This document shows positions 16,635-26,183 of a stretch of 64,000 nucleotides of DNA, in pieces. The stretch is from Rhizobium sp. NLR16a (GTDB lineage: Bacteria; Pseudomonadota; Alphaproteobacteria; Rhizobiales; Rhizobiaceae). The stretch's first letter is position 1. Every line of letters starts with the position of its first letter. Under the pieces are notes generated by a model that saw only the letters and a program-made list of their open reading frames with translations, had not been told where the DNA came from and made no database searches. The stretch covers positions 340,136-404,135 of the forward strand of contig NZ_CP072869.1 in the NCBI RefSeq assembly GCF_017948245.1, in the 5' to 3' direction. The position numbers and the translations under genes were made by a program.

Positions 16635-18809
16635 CTAGATGCGCGGGCCGAGCGCTTCCTAGTACACCAGTACATGCTGATCGAGGGGATTGACGATCCG
16701 AACTGTACAATCCTGGCGCTGTATGAGCCCTTTTCGAATACCCGCATGCTTGTGCAGCAGGTTGGCAGGCTCATCCGGCACCCCGGACCGATCGGTGAAC
16801 ATGTCCCGCGCGCCTATGTCTTGTCACCTCTCGGCTCGGAAGTGGGGGACGACTGGTGCAGTTTCCTGAAATACGACACGGCGTGCCGTGACAACGGTGG
16901 AAAGCCATTCATCCGCAATGACGGCAAGGTCCTCGAGGACCTCGTTAAAGCGCTGCCCGAACTAGACTACGTCGCCGGAAAATTCAGATTACGGATAGAC
17001 CTGGACAGTGCCGATATCCACAACGATCTGCGCTTTCCCAGCGCCGCGGTCGCGTTTTCTGTACCACCCGACCTAAATATGGACGAGCTTCAAAGGCACA
17101 TAACGGCCGAGCTTGCTGCGGAGGATCGCCACCAGGCCATCGTCGGCACGACACCAGACGGGCACTGTCGCTACCACTTGACCCTGCGCCTCACACCTTC
17201 GCCGTTCCTTTCCGGTTATCTATTCCATGCGCCCAGCCTCGAGGCAACGATTTATGCCAAGTGCGCAGGGCGCCTGTTTTTCTATGATAGCGCTGGCCTG
17301 TGGATCAATGAAGTCGATGGCATTGGTCCCAGGATCAATTCGAAGTCGCTTCGTCCCCTTCTTCCGGAAGGAAGCGAAAATTCCATCTCGTTTCTCAACG
17401 TGAAGAACACAGATCTCGGTCCTCTCTCGTTGCGATCACGAAGTCTTTCGGCTCGTTCGCTCGAGCGGTCCGGCGTGTTCATGGGGGAGCATCTGAACGT
17501 GGTCACTCGGGCAACGGGCTCCATTACTTCCGGTCCAGACGCTGCGCGGAAACGACGGGCAGTTGGCTTTTCCCACTCGCGCGTTCGTGACGGCAAGGGC
17601 ACCGACCTGACCGCCGAGGAGTTTGCCGATTGGTGCGCCGAGGTGAACAAGGAGCTCGATGTCGCAGCCGAGGCGGCAACGATTTTCTCGCGGTTTGCGG
17701 CTCCTGCCGATGTTCCCGCGGATACTTCCCCAATTAACATTCTCATCGATATGCTGGAAGTTGGAGGGTTGTTCACCTCTTCCGGCCGCAGGAATTCCGA
17801 AATCCAAACGGAAGACCTTTGTGTCGATGTCCAGCAGGACAATGACCCTAAGGCACCCGGCCGGTTTCGGTTTACTTTACGAGTTGACGAAACCGATCAT
17901 TTGGTGTGGATCGACTGGGTGCCGAAGAAGCGTAAATACTGGCTCACTTCGCCTGGGCTAAGCAAGATCAAGTCCAAGGAAAATGAGAGGATTTCGCTGA
18001 CCCGTCGGTTGAATCAACTTCAGCCGTTCCGCATCATTACAGCTGATTTGAAACACACATATGTAAACGGCGATTTCTACGCTCTTGATCTGGATCTCGC
18101 GAACGCCCGCGGCGCGGGCGGGCTTGTGCTGGATTTGCTAACCCCAATTGTAGGTCTGGATGCCATTGATTCTGAGAAGGGTGAGATCCGCAACGGCCAT
18201 TTCAATGACTGGGAAGAGGGGTCTCTGTTCAGCTTTATCGACAAGGCACTCAATCCGGACAGAGGTCCTGCTATACTTGGAACGCCGTTCCCAAATCTGG
18301 TCTGTGATGACCTGCAGGATGAGGTTGGCGATTTTATCGGCGTTGACGAACAGCCATCGAGTCCTCGAGTGGCCCTGATCGTGGCAAAATGGAAAAAAGG
18401 CAATCCCGGTGTGTCTGCGTCAGCCTTTTACGACGTTTGTGCGCAAGGTGTGAAGAACCTTGCCTATATGAAAAGTGACGGTAACCCGCTCCCGGGGGCT
18501 CAGAGCAGGTTTGACAGCGACTGGCGACTTAGTTCGAATGGTCTGACACAGACCATCAATCGACGCCGGCACGGCCGCTCTTCCAAGGCCTTCCGCGCAG
18601 CATTTCAGCGAATGCGAACTGCCCCATCCACGGAGCGTTCCATCTGGTTAGTATGCTCGGGCGGTATGCTCTCGTTGGAAAAGCTTAAAACGGAGTTCGC
18701 AAAACCGCATCCGGAGCCGCACGTGCTTCAGTTTTACCACTTAGTTGTGTCGACGTATTCGGCTTGCCAGTCAGTTGGGGTGCAGCTTAGGATATTTTGC
18801 GCCGAATGA
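16635..18809 (+). pseudogene. SF2 helicase-domain protein, 5' half missing at the IS5 element
   Basis: The open frame immediately right of the IS5 element encodes about 724 residues that start within the second helicase domain. YMLIEGIDDPNCTILAL matches motif V and MLVQQVGRLIRHPG matches motif VI of superfamily 2 helicases; motifs I to IV are absent. The following 600 or so residues form a long C-terminal region with no domain I can name. The frame continues backward into the IS5 end, so no native start exists here. It stands between AbiE and a Cap4-NACHT gene, which suggests a defence role. The N-terminal coding part is not found on the left side of the element, implying deletion rather than simple insertion. 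Confidence 0.7.
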
Positions 18810-19045
18810 CGATGCAGGTGTTCCCGCGCCAGTCTCGCTTAATGCGACCTAGGCAGGGTTCTCGAAGAGTTGAGGCGGCCGAGAGCAACGATGAGCAAAC
18901 GCGCCAAGAAGGTGCTTCGAACCGGACCGGTCGGACATGTAAATTCTCGTCCCTTACCTCCGACGTCCAACTATCTGCAGACTTCATATTGCGCGGTCTG
19001 AGGCAATGTGTTCATTAGATAGTAAAGCCCAAGGCCTTGAACGCC

Positions 19046-19364
19046 ATGACATCACCTGACCTGACTCTCGATGAGAATGATCCCGGTGACGACGTAGCCG
19101 CGCGGTTCGAGTATCAATACTCGTACGCGGCAATAAACGCCATTCGCCTTGTTACCGGCAAGGCGGACTTTGACGAGGTCATTTGCGAAAGCCACGAAGA
19201 CTTCCTTCTGAAAAGGAGCGACGGCAAGTTCATCGGCACGCAGATCAAGACGCGAAACATCACGCGCCCTCCGTTCAAGGCGAGAGAAGCGCAAGTCATC
19301 CGGGCCCTCGCGAAATTCTGCGTACTCGACAAGAAGTTTCCCGATAGCTTCCATGGTTTCGATT
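19046..19364 (+). pseudogene. 5' part of a Cap4/DUF4297-NACHT-TPR gene, cut by IS66
   Basis: This 106-codon piece begins MTSPDLTLDENDPGDD and encodes the first half of a DUF4297 (Cap4-type) DNA endonuclease domain. Catalytic-type residues of the D/E-QxK nuclease fold are visible in ESHEDFLLKRSDGK and GTQIKTRN. The frame runs into the IS66 end at 19365 after FHGFD. The remainder of the same gene lies at 61481-57124 on the other strand. Both junctions carry TTTCGATT, and joining them at one copy gives 4677 bp, exactly 1559 codons including stop, reading FHGFDFTTNHYFWENEE across the junction. A TTG three codons earlier (19037) is an alternative start. Confidence 0.85.
19357..19364. repeat. IS66 target-site duplication, left copy (TTTCGATT)
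   Basis: The eight bases TTTCGATT abut the GTAACC terminus of IS66 copy 1. The same eight bases, in the matching orientation, abut the opposite IS66 terminus at 61482-61489. IS66 elements typically generate 8-bp duplications. The base run on the other side of copy 1 (TATCAAAA from 22174) does not match. Confidence 0.9.
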
Positions 19365-19379
19365 GTAACCGCCCGATTG

Positions 19380-19676
19380 CTACCGCCGAGATTTTGCTTT
19401 GATGCGAGCGACGAGCAGCTCGTCGTCAACAAAGCTGTCGAGGAAGTCGTCCCATTCTTGGGGTGAGCGGCGGGCGTCTTTGAGCATCTGCTCCAATTCG
19501 TCCATGCCGTCGTCTGTCAGTGCGGTCACGGATTCGTCGTCTCCGGTGTACACGGAGATGATGCTGCCGTAGCTCAGATTATCATCGTTGGAGACGATTG
19601 CCTGAAGAAGCTCCGGGTCCTCTTCGAGAATTTCGGCAACAAATTTGATCGTACGGACGTAGGTGACTGCCGCCAT
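19380..19676 (-). CDS. IS66 accessory protein of unknown function
   Basis: The 98-residue product begins [20 protein letters not shown] and is acidic, with SIISVYTGDDES in the centre. The ATG overlaps the tnpC stop (TGATG), and the gene ends 15 bp from the element terminus, so it is an integral part of the element. Small ORFs of this kind occur at the 3' end of some IS66 elements; their role is unknown. An upstream in-frame start inside tnpC is less likely. Confidence 0.7.
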   Translation of the reverse strand: MAAVTYVRTIKFVAEILEEDPELLQAIVSNDDNLSYGSIISVYTGDDESVTALTDDGMDELEQMLKDARRSPQEWDDFLDSFVDDELLVARIKAKSRR

Positions 19677-21298
19677 CAGGCTGCCTTTGCGTCGACTGTG
19701 GTGATCGCCGACCAGTTCCACGGAAGCAGTTCGTCTAACCGATTGATCTTGTGATCGTGGATGCGATCGAGCACGTCAGCCAGATAGGCCTGCGGATCAA
19801 GTCCATTCATCTTTGCCGTCTCGATGATCGTCATGGCGCGTGCCAAGGTCTCCGCTCCCGTATCGGCTCCCGCGAAGAGCCAGTTCCGTCTTCCCACGCC
19901 TATCGGACGTAGTGCCCGCTCGGCGGCATTGTTGTCGATCGCGACGCGGCCGTCTTCGAGGAACAGACAGAGCGAAGACCATCGGCTCAATCCGTAGCGG
20001 AAAGCTGTCGCCAGATCGCTTTTGCCCGGAATGCGCGTGAGTTGAGCTTCAGCCCAGTGGCGGAATGCATCGACCTTAGGCTTGCTCTGCTTTTGACGCG
20101 CAGCAAGACGGATCTCAGCAGGCTGCCCGTTGATGCCACGCTCGATGTCGTAAAGCGCTCCGATGCGATCGAGAGCCTCTCGCGCAATCTCCGACTTGTT
20201 TGATGTCCAGATGTCGTGGAAGTCTCGTCGCCAATGAGCCCAGCAGGCGGCTTCCTTGAAGCGAGATCCTCCCTTTTCTCCAAGCGAGTATAGCTTGCCA
20301 TATCCTTTGTAGCCGTCAGCCTGAAGGATGCAGCTTGATTGCTTGAGGTGGCGGTGCACGTGCTCTTCTTTCCAGTCAGGAGCAAAATAGTAGACTGCAC
20401 CGGGCGGGGAAGTCCCCACCCATGGACGTTGATCGCGGACATACGTCCAGATCCTGCCCTTCTTCACACCCTTGCCCAACCCCTTGTCTCGCAGCGAGCG
20501 ATCCAGCACTCGGATCGGGGTGTCGTCGGCATGAAGGAGGTCACTTGCCATAATCGCCGTTTCGATCCGCTCGATGAGAGGCTGAAGCACCTGCATGGCG
20601 CGACCACACCAATCAACCATCGTGCTGTCGGGAATGTCGGCGCCCATGCGGGCGAAGTTCTCGTTCAGCCGGTACAGTGGCAAATGGTCGTCAAACTTCG
20701 AGACCAGAATATAAGCAAGAAGGCCGGCGCCCGCCATGCTGCCCGGTATCGGGCGGCTGGGTGCTGCCACCTGTACCATTTTCTCGCAGCAGCGGCAGGA
20801 CTTCTTCAGTCGAGCAACCTCGATGACTTTCATCTGCGCGGCGATCATGTCGAGGATTTCGCTGACGTCCTCACCGACAAGACGCAATTCACCTCCGCAT
20901 TCCGGGCAGCAGGAGCCAGGATCGAGCTCTCGGCGCTCGCGAACCGCCTTGTCCGAGACGCGTGGGCGCCGGCGCATGATCTTTTCAGACGTATCCGCCA
21001 AGGGAACAACAGACGCCGCCTCATCAGGTTCATCGATTGGCGCCATACTGCCTTCAGCGGCGGCGATCAACAGATCCTCAAGCGCCAGTTCCAGCTGCTC
21101 GATTTCACGCTCAATCTTTTCGGAGGACTTGCCGAAGACCTGTTTCTTCAGCTTGGCAATGCGCAGCCGCAGCGTTTGGATTAACTGGTCATGCGCCTGC
21201 AATGTGGCCGACATCTTCGCGTTTTCCGCCTGCAAAGCGGCAATCATTGCCTTGAGAAAGGCTGGATCGTCCGGAAGATTTGTCGTCGCGCTAGACAT
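19676..21298 (-). CDS. tnpC: IS66 transposase TnpC
   Basis: The 540-residue DDE transposase starts [19 protein letters not shown] and has an N-terminal leucine-zipper-like coiled coil (about 15-80). A zinc-binding segment has CCPECGG and [10 protein letters not shown]. The catalytic domain contains [27 protein letters not shown] and [12 protein letters not shown], which supply the conserved acidic residues. The C-terminal IS66 tail ([25 protein letters not shown], about 495-520) is complete. The gene is intact and the accessory ORF overlaps its stop. Confidence 0.95.
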   Translation of the reverse strand: MSSATTNLPDDPAFLKAMIAALQAENAKMSATLQAHDQLIQTLRLRIAKLKKQVFGKSSEKIEREIEQLELALEDLLIAAAEGSMAPIDEPDEAASVVPLADTSEKIMRRRPRVSDKAVRERRELDPGSCCPECGGELRLVGEDVSEILDMIAAQMKVIEVARLKKSCRCCEKMVQVAAPSRPIPGSMAGAGLLAYILVSKFDDHLPLYRLNENFARMGADIPDSTMVDWCGRAMQVLQPLIERIETAIMASDLLHADDTPIRVLDRSLRDKGLGKGVKKGRIWTYVRDQRPWVGTSPPGAVYYFAPDWKEEHVHRHLKQSSCILQADGYKGYGKLYSLGEKGGSRFKEAACWAHWRRDFHDIWTSNKSEIAREALDRIGALYDIERGINGQPAEIRLAARQKQSKPKVDAFRHWAEAQLTRIPGKSDLATAFRYGLSRWSSLCLFLEDGRVAIDNNAAERALRPIGVGRRNWLFAGADTGAETLARAMTIIETAKMNGLDPQAYLADVLDRIHDHKINRLDELLPWNWSAITTVDAKAA

Positions 21299-21361
21299 GA
21301 TCCTGACTACCACGAGTCAGGATAAATTTCCATAAAAACCAGTGGTTTCAGTGGGATAAAA

Positions 21362-21709
21362 TCACCCGACACGGGCCGGTGGCGCACCCCAATCAGGACG
21401 ACGCCAATCGATCCCTTCCCACAACATCGCCAGTTGGGCCGACGTCAGCCGGGCAGTCCCGTCGGATGCCGAAGGCCAAGGAAACCGCCCCTTCTGCAAG
21501 ATCTTGTAATACAGGCAGAAGCCCTGGCCATCAAAATAGAGCAGCTTCAAACGATCGCCACGCTTGCCGCGAAAAGCAAAGACCGCGCCGCCAGTCGGCT
21601 TCTGACGCAAAACATTCTGCGCAAGCGCGGCAAGGCCTTCTACTCCCTTGCGCATGTCCGTGATCCCGCACGCAAGATACACCCGAACGCCGGTCCCAGG
21701 TCCAATCAT
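21362..21709 (-). CDS. tnpB: IS66 Orf2 protein TnpB
   Basis: The 115-residue protein has the IS66 Orf2 signature: VYLACGITDMRKGVEGLAAL, VFAFRGKRGDRLKLLYFDG and the WPSASDGTARLTSAQLAMLWEG end. It is needed for IS66 transposition together with TnpA and TnpC, though its biochemical role is not known. It overlaps tnpA by 4 bp. The identical protein is encoded at 61954-62301. Confidence 0.95.
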   Translation of the reverse strand: MIGPGTGVRVYLACGITDMRKGVEGLAALAQNVLRQKPTGGAVFAFRGKRGDRLKLLYFDGQGFCLYYKILQKGRFPWPSASDGTARLTSAQLAMLWEGIDWRRPDWGAPPARVG

Positions 21710-22074
21710 GCTGCTTCCACTGCCCGGATAACCTGCGTCAGGGTGCCGGGCGCCACCGAACTCTCGAAGCGAAGTGTGCGGCCGCAGCTCAATCGTAGCT
21801 CGATCATCCCGCAGCAGCTCTCCCTGAGTTCAGGGACATCGGTCTGCACGGCATTCATATCGACTGGAATGAACAATGCATTCGCAGATGCCGACAAAAG
21901 CCCCTTCTTTTTGAGCTCGCTACGCCAGGCGTATATCTGCTGCCGCGTTAAATCGTGACGATGAGCAACCTCTGTGATCGTGGCTCCAGCAACCCCAACC
22001 GACATGACAATCGCAAGCTTGTCTTCTTCGCGCCACCGCCGTCGACGTTCCTGCCCAAGAATTTCAACGCGCAT
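21706..22074 (-). CDS. tnpA: IS66 Orf1 protein TnpA
   Basis: The 122-residue protein begins MRVEILGQERRRRWREEDK and contains a helix-turn-helix of the IS66/IS3 OrfA type (TITEVAHRHDLTRQQIYAWRSELKKKG). It probably binds the element ends. The non-coding end of the element (22075-22173) contains CCTAAGACACGT and its imperfect complement ACGTCTCTTAGG, a subterminal inverted repeat flanking an ACGACGTCGT palindrome. The identical gene is at 61589-61957. Confidence 0.95.
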   Translation of the reverse strand: MRVEILGQERRRRWREEDKLAIVMSVGVAGATITEVAHRHDLTRQQIYAWRSELKKKGLLSASANALFIPVDMNAVQTDVPELRESCCGMIELRLSCGRTLRFESSVAPGTLTQVIRAVEAA

Positions 22075-22173
22075 CGCAATCCTCGCCTAAGACACGTCGC
22101 TAACGACGTCGTTAAACACGTCTCTTAGGCCATCAGGGCGCTAGGCGGCAGGCGGTGCCAATCGGGCGGTTAC

Positions 22174-22338
22174 TATCAAAAACGGCATAAGGAAAATGAA
22201 GACCCGGGACAGAATAGTTGAGGTGTTGAGAGCGGCAAGATTTGGATTGATTGAGGTTCCGCCGTAACCGTAAACAAACGGCGGCTGCAGCGATTCGCGT
22301 TCACGGTTTGACGCGACGCGTCTCGATGGTGTTGTCAC
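22174..22338 (-). pseudogene. Short reading frame cut by IS66 copy 1, unknown
   Basis: A minus-strand frame starts at 22338 (MTTPSRRVASNRERESLQPP), continues through GYGGTSINPNLAALNTSTI and a hydrophobic tail (VFIFLMPFLI), then runs into the IS66 end. It may be the 5' part of a gene interrupted by the IS66 copy that originally stood here, or simply a chance frame. I do not recognise it. Confidence 0.25.
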
Positions 22339-22342
22339 GTTA
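22333..22342 (+). repeat. TGTCACGTTA motif, possible IS terminus relic (copy a)
   Basis: TGTCACGTTA occurs here within GGTGTTGTCACGTTAAG. The same 10-mer recurs at 23079 and 35582, and its complement at 27314. At 35582 it stands 47 bp before the start of an IS6-type transposase relic, so it may be the terminal repeat of that element family. The stretch 22343-22627 holds no gene I can support. Confidence 0.45.
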
Positions 22343-22627
22343 AGTTTCTCTGGCTGGAAAGGTCAGCGGCTCGTGGTTATTCAGGCGACACAGCCGCAAT
22401 TTTCCATGCATCGAAAGCTTCGAGCCGACGGTAGCGTATTGTTTGCCCGGCGCGGCGACGGGACGGAACTGAAAAAGCAATTGCGGGTCGCTGAGTGCAT
22501 GGAGACGAACCGTTGCAACGTGCCTGGTGATCGGTGGCCTTGCATGGTTCCTTCCCGTTTTCGAAACGGCAGATGGCTGTCTCGGCCCCGATCATTGAGG
22601 CCCTGTCCGACCAATGGTCAAGGCCGG

Positions 22628-22845
22628 GTGCCACTTTCGCCTTTGCTGCACCGTAGAGGCGGAGCTTATCGGTGATGATCCGTGAGCAAAGTCATAGCGC
22701 TTCATTAACGCCACCAGCACGCGCTTCGCTGCCCTTTTATCACGCCGCTTATGCAATATCTCTTCGAGAACGGTGCCATGTTGATCGACCGCACGCCAGA
22801 GCCAGAATTTCTCTCCAGCTGCGACTCATGAAAGACACTCCTTTT
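22628..22845 (-). pseudogene. IS6-family transposase relic (catalytic-core fragment)
   Basis: Read on the minus strand this stretch encodes GEKFWLWRAVDQHGTVLEEI followed by HKRRDKRAAKRVLVALMKR, which matches the WRAVDQxGxVLDxLVxxRR segment of IS6-family DDE transposases. After that the frame shifts before the expected IITDKLxSY motif, whose codons can be read in another frame (ITDKLRLYGAAK). Both termini of the gene are missing. It is one of three IS6-type relics in the window. Confidence 0.75.
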
Positions 22846-23078
22846 CACGCCCAGTCAGACCGGGATAGTCGCCGTTGCAGTCTAAGGTGTTCACGACCTT
22901 CAAATGAAATACCCAGGCGGCCGATTAGAGGTGGTTGATTTCAAAGTCCTTCATTTCACTCGCTTCTTTTTGCACAAAACTCATTGTCGAGGAAATGCCC
23001 GCCTGCCCGCGGAAGGGAACAGTAACACCCGCGTTCAAACCAAACTTTTTAGCGTCATCGAAGATGCGTCGTTGGTGT

Positions 23079-23088
23079 TGTCACGTTA
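23079..23088 (+). repeat. TGTCACGTTA motif, possible IS terminus relic (copy b)
   Basis: The 10-mer sits in GGTGTTGTCACGTTAC, a 15-base match to copy a at 22333. Its TCA provides the stop codon of the DMT transporter gene that ends at 23081, so that gene's last codons may come from an element end. The 230 bp before it (22846-23078) show no clear gene. Confidence 0.45.
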
Positions 23089-24010
23089 CTCCCTTTCGCC
23101 GATTGCACGTAACTGTGTGGGGACGCCAACGACGATCAGGCGTTGACGTGATTAACGCACCAAGAATGATAGCTAGGGACGCACACATTCCTGAACCTGT
23201 CAGCCATTCGCCGAAGAACATGGCGGCAAAGAGCGCGGAAAAGAACGGCTCGCTCGATTCGATGACCTGTGTTTTGTACGCTTCGATATGCCGCAGGGCG
23301 AGGATCGTGCAGTAAAAGCCGCAAAAAGACGGAATAACGCCAAGCGACAACAGGCTCGGCAAAGCGTTTGCTGATGGGATTTGTGCACCGCTCCAGAAAT
23401 AGGGCACGGCGAGCATGACCAGTCCATACGCCAGGAACAACCACAAATTTTCCAAGGAAGAGCGGAGTTTGAAGAATTTCCATGCGAAGATGAAGCTGGC
23501 ATAACCCAGGCCGGCAATGAGGGCGAGAGTGACGCCCATCAAGCTCCCCGTTTCCAGCCCGTCGCCAGAGATCAGGAAGAAACCGCCGAGAACGACCATA
23601 ACCATGGCAAACGCCTTCCCCATCGTTACTCTTTCCTTCAGGATGATGATGTCGAGCGCGATTGCGCCAAGCCCACCGGCAAAAACTAGGATGGCGACAA
23701 GCGGGATCGGCGCATAAGCGAAGGCGCTGGTTTCAAAATGATAAAGCGTAAAGATGCCAAGTGCGGAGCAAACCGCAATTTTCCACGACCCCGCGAAAGC
23801 GGCAGTTAATCGGGCCAGCCCCCCAGCTTTCCAGAGAACGATGATCGAAATCAGCGAAAGCGCGATACCGCAACGCCAGAACGCGACGGCCGTGTGATCG
23901 AGACCTTCATTGAAGGCGAAGCGGGACAGTACACCGACGGTTCCATTTGAAAGAGCCGCAAAAAGGGCGAAAGCAGCGCCGGCAACTGGCGAAGGACAAG
24001 TACTTTTCAC
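23081..24010 (-). CDS. DMT-superfamily permease (EamA family)
   Basis: The 309-residue protein is an inner-membrane permease with about ten hydrophobic segments arranged as two EamA repeats, beginning SPVAGAAFALFAALSNGTVG and later GSLMGVTLALIAGLGYASFIF. The second repeat ends with the typical VIESSEPFFSALFAAMFFGEWLT. A GTG at 24010 overlapping the stop of the amidotransferase gene (GTGA) is taken as start; an upstream GTG at 24046 is the alternative. The family exports or imports small metabolites, often amino-acid-like compounds. Being last in an operon with a MetY-like enzyme and an amidotransferase, it probably exports the product or takes up a precursor. Confidence 0.85.
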   Translation of the reverse strand: MKSTCPSPVAGAAFALFAALSNGTVGVLSRFAFNEGLDHTAVAFWRCGIALSLISIIVLWKAGGLARLTAAFAGSWKIAVCSALGIFTLYHFETSAFAYAPIPLVAILVFAGGLGAIALDIIILKERVTMGKAFAMVMVVLGGFFLISGDGLETGSLMGVTLALIAGLGYASFIFAWKFFKLRSSLENLWLFLAYGLVMLAVPYFWSGAQIPSANALPSLLSLGVIPSFCGFYCTILALRHIEAYKTQVIESSEPFFSALFAAMFFGEWLTGSGMCASLAIILGALITSTPDRRWRPHTVTCNRRKGVT

Positions 24011-24783
24011 GGCTGTAACATCTTTCTTTTCACATGCAAGTGGCACGCCTCACCGAAGGCGCGGAAGATTTCACCGCTGAGCGGATCCTCGACGTGAAAC
24101 CATTCAGGATGCCATTGCACAGCTGCGGCAAATGTCGTTGCTTCCTTTACCGATACGGCTTCGATGACGCCGTCCACGCACCGCGCATCGACAGCAAGAC
24201 CATCCGCCAATTGTGCAATGCCCTGCTCGTGCAGTGTGTTGACTGAAACAGAATTTGTCTTCAGGCGGCGAATGCACTCCGCGATATGGCCGTTACCTTC
24301 AGCGACAATTGCATGTGAGGGAGCGTATTGAAGATCACGCGAGAGAGACAGATCTTCAACATGCACACCTCGGCCTTCACCTTCCGAGATATTGGTTGAA
24401 AGGGTGCCTCCAAGTGCAACATTGAGTTCCTGCAGCCCACGGCAGATTCCGAACAAGGGGACGCCCAGCGACAAAGCAATCTCGATCGCAGCGATGCTCG
24501 TCCTGTCGCGATCAAGATCGAGCGTGCTGGCGCAAGCCATCGGACCCCCGTATCGTGAAGGTGATACATTTGACGCCGCGCCGGTCAGGAGCAATCCATT
24601 GAAGGCCAACAGGCAGGTCCGCAACTCTTTGTCGGCAAGTCCCCCTGGGATCAGGACTGGCACGACGCCAGCGGTGAGGTGCAACGCTTCGAGATAACGG
24701 GCGCGCACCACATCATAATCAACGCCGTCGACCGTCTGGCGATCGCAAACGACACCAACGATTGCCGGGCTGTCTTCTGCCAT
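24007..24783 (-). CDS. Class I glutamine amidotransferase-like hydrolase (PuuD/gamma-glutamyl hydrolase type)
   Basis: The 258-residue product starts MAEDSPAIVGVVCDRQ and has the class I amidotransferase catalytic residues: cysteine in LFGICRGLQELNVALGG and histidine in VQWHPEWFHVED, followed by the glutamate. This is the peptidase C26 pattern of PuuD-like gamma-glutamyl-GABA hydrolases and gamma-glutamyl peptide hydrolases. It starts 13 bp after the stop of the MetY-like gene and overlaps the permease gene. It probably removes a gamma-glutamyl group from an intermediate or product of the cluster. The substrate is unknown. Confidence 0.82.
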   Translation of the reverse strand: MAEDSPAIVGVVCDRQTVDGVDYDVVRARYLEALHLTAGVVPVLIPGGLADKELRTCLLAFNGLLLTGAASNVSPSRYGGPMACASTLDLDRDRTSIAAIEIALSLGVPLFGICRGLQELNVALGGTLSTNISEGEGRGVHVEDLSLSRDLQYAPSHAIVAEGNGHIAECIRRLKTNSVSVNTLHEQGIAQLADGLAVDARCVDGVIEAVSVKEATTFAAAVQWHPEWFHVEDPLSGEIFRAFGEACHLHVKRKMLQP

Positions 24784-24796
24784 AGCGGCCACTATG

Positions 24797-26143
24797 TCAG
24801 GCCTCTTCAAGGGCTTGACCGATATCAGCAAGGATATCGTCGACATGTTCAAGCCCGACGGAAATCCGAATCGTTCCGTCGCGCACGCCGGAAGCCAGGC
24901 GCGCTGCTTGCGGCACTGACGCATGCGTCGTGGAGGCCGGATGCGTGGCGAGTGTCCTCGCATCGCCGATGTTTGCAACATGGTAGACGAGTTGTAGGCG
25001 CTCGATAAACCGGCGGCCGGCATCGATACCGCCGGCGATCTCGAAAACGATCATCGGGCCGCCATGGTCGCCCATGTTTTGCTCGGCGCGACGTCGTTCC
25101 AGCGTTCCGCCAAGACTCGGATAGGTCACGTCGAGGACGTTCCGATGCTCCTTGAGATATTCAGCGACGCGGCGGGCATTGGAGCAATGTCGCGGCATCC
25201 GCAATGGCAGCGTCTCCAGGCCCTGGATGCAGAGAAACGATGCGAATGGTGATGGACAGGGGCCAAAGTCACGCATGAGCGTATTGCGCATCTTGAGCAG
25301 GAAAGGGCTGGCTCCATAGGGACCGGGCAGATCACGCGCAGCTTCGAGCCAACGGATATTGCCATGGGAGACATCAGGGCGGGTCATCAACGGAAATCGT
25401 TCGGAACAGGCCTCCCAATCAAAGGTGCCGCCATCCACGACGACCCCACCAATCGTGGTGCCGTGGCCGCAGATGTATTTTGACGTGGAGTGCAAGGTCA
25501 CATGCGCGCCGAGCTCAAGCGGGCGTGTGATGAGAGGGGTCATGGTGTTGTCGATGATGAGCAGAATGCCCATTTCATGTGCAATCGCGCCGACCTCCAC
25601 GATCGGGAAAGGTGTGAGTTTCGGATTGGGCAATGCTTCGGCAAACCAACAACGCGTACGTTCGTCTGAGGCTTCGCGGAAACGTGTAGGATCGCCCGGA
25701 TCGACGAAACGCGTTTCGATCCCGAGCCTTTGAAAGGTACTAGAAAGCAGATTGATTGTCCCGCCATATAGATGAGCGGAACTCACAATGTTGTCGCCCG
25801 CCACCGCAATATTCAAAATGGCGAGCATAATCGCGGCCTGGCCCGACGACGTCGCCAAAGCCGCGACGCCGCCCTCCAGAGAAGCAATGCGTTGCTCGAG
25901 TATATCCGTCGTCGGATTCATCAACCGCGAATAGGTGCGTCCCTCTCTTCGCAGATCAAATACGTCTGATGCGTGATCAATAGATTCAAAAGCATAGGCA
26001 TTCGAGAGGTAGATCGGCACAGTCGTCGCGAGTGTTGTCTGATCGTAACGATAGCTACCGTGAAGCACCGCCGTCTCAACGTGCAGCGCCGGCGCCGGAA
26101 CGGGTTGTGTTGTGGCGATATTTCTCTGGGTTTTGGTCGGCAT
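24797..26143 (-). CDS. PLP-dependent Cys/Met-metabolism enzyme (O-acetylhomoserine sulfhydrylase-like)
   Basis: The 448-residue protein is a fold-type I PLP enzyme of the cystathionine gamma-synthase/MetY family. The PLP-contacting segment YSRLMNPTTDILEQRIASLEGG, shown here only as its ends, lies at about 72-93. The aspartate that contacts the cofactor is in LLIIDNTMTP and the Schiff-base lysine in LHSTSKYICGHGTTIGG. The C-terminal IRISVGLEHVDDILADI is typical. A GGAG site lies 7 bp before the ATG. MetY homologues use O-acyl-homoserine with sulfide or thiols. The adjacent amidotransferase, permease and desaturase suggest a specialised product rather than methionine synthesis. Confidence 0.85.
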   Translation of the reverse strand: MPTKTQRNIATTQPVPAPALHVETAVLHGSYRYDQTTLATTVPIYLSNAYAFESIDHASDVFDLRREGRTYSRLMNPTTDILEQRIASLEGGVAALATSSGQAAIMLAILNIAVAGDNIVSSAHLYGGTINLLSSTFQRLGIETRFVDPGDPTRFREASDERTRCWFAEALPNPKLTPFPIVEVGAIAHEMGILLIIDNTMTPLITRPLELGAHVTLHSTSKYICGHGTTIGGVVVDGGTFDWEACSERFPLMTRPDVSHGNIRWLEAARDLPGPYGASPFLLKMRNTLMRDFGPCPSPFASFLCIQGLETLPLRMPRHCSNARRVAEYLKEHRNVLDVTYPSLGGTLERRRAEQNMGDHGGPMIVFEIAGGIDAGRRFIERLQLVYHVANIGDARTLATHPASTTHASVPQAARLASGVRDGTIRISVGLEHVDDILADIGQALEEA

Positions 26144-26183
26144 TGGTTGTCTCCGGAAATCTGTTCTTCTCGAGAATTGGCGT

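Larger units (their letters stand above)
19365..22173 (-). mobile_element. IS66-family element, copy 1 (full length, 2809 bp)
   Basis: The element runs between terminal repeats beginning GTAACCGCCCGATTG at 19365 and the complement ending at 22173. It carries, on the minus strand, tnpA, tnpB, tnpC and a short accessory ORF. Its left flank is TTTCGATT and its right flank TATCAAAA, so it lacks a matching target duplication. Its left-end duplication is instead found at copy 2 (61490). It is therefore best read as a hybrid of two IS66 copies produced by recombination. The encoded proteins look identical to those of copy 2 over the shared part. Confidence 0.93.

Noticed and set aside
22075..22140. 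Subterminal inverted repeat of IS66 as a transcription terminator
   Set aside because: The same sequence occurs in both IS66 copies as part of the element end and has no U-run; it is better seen as a transposase-binding or structural feature.
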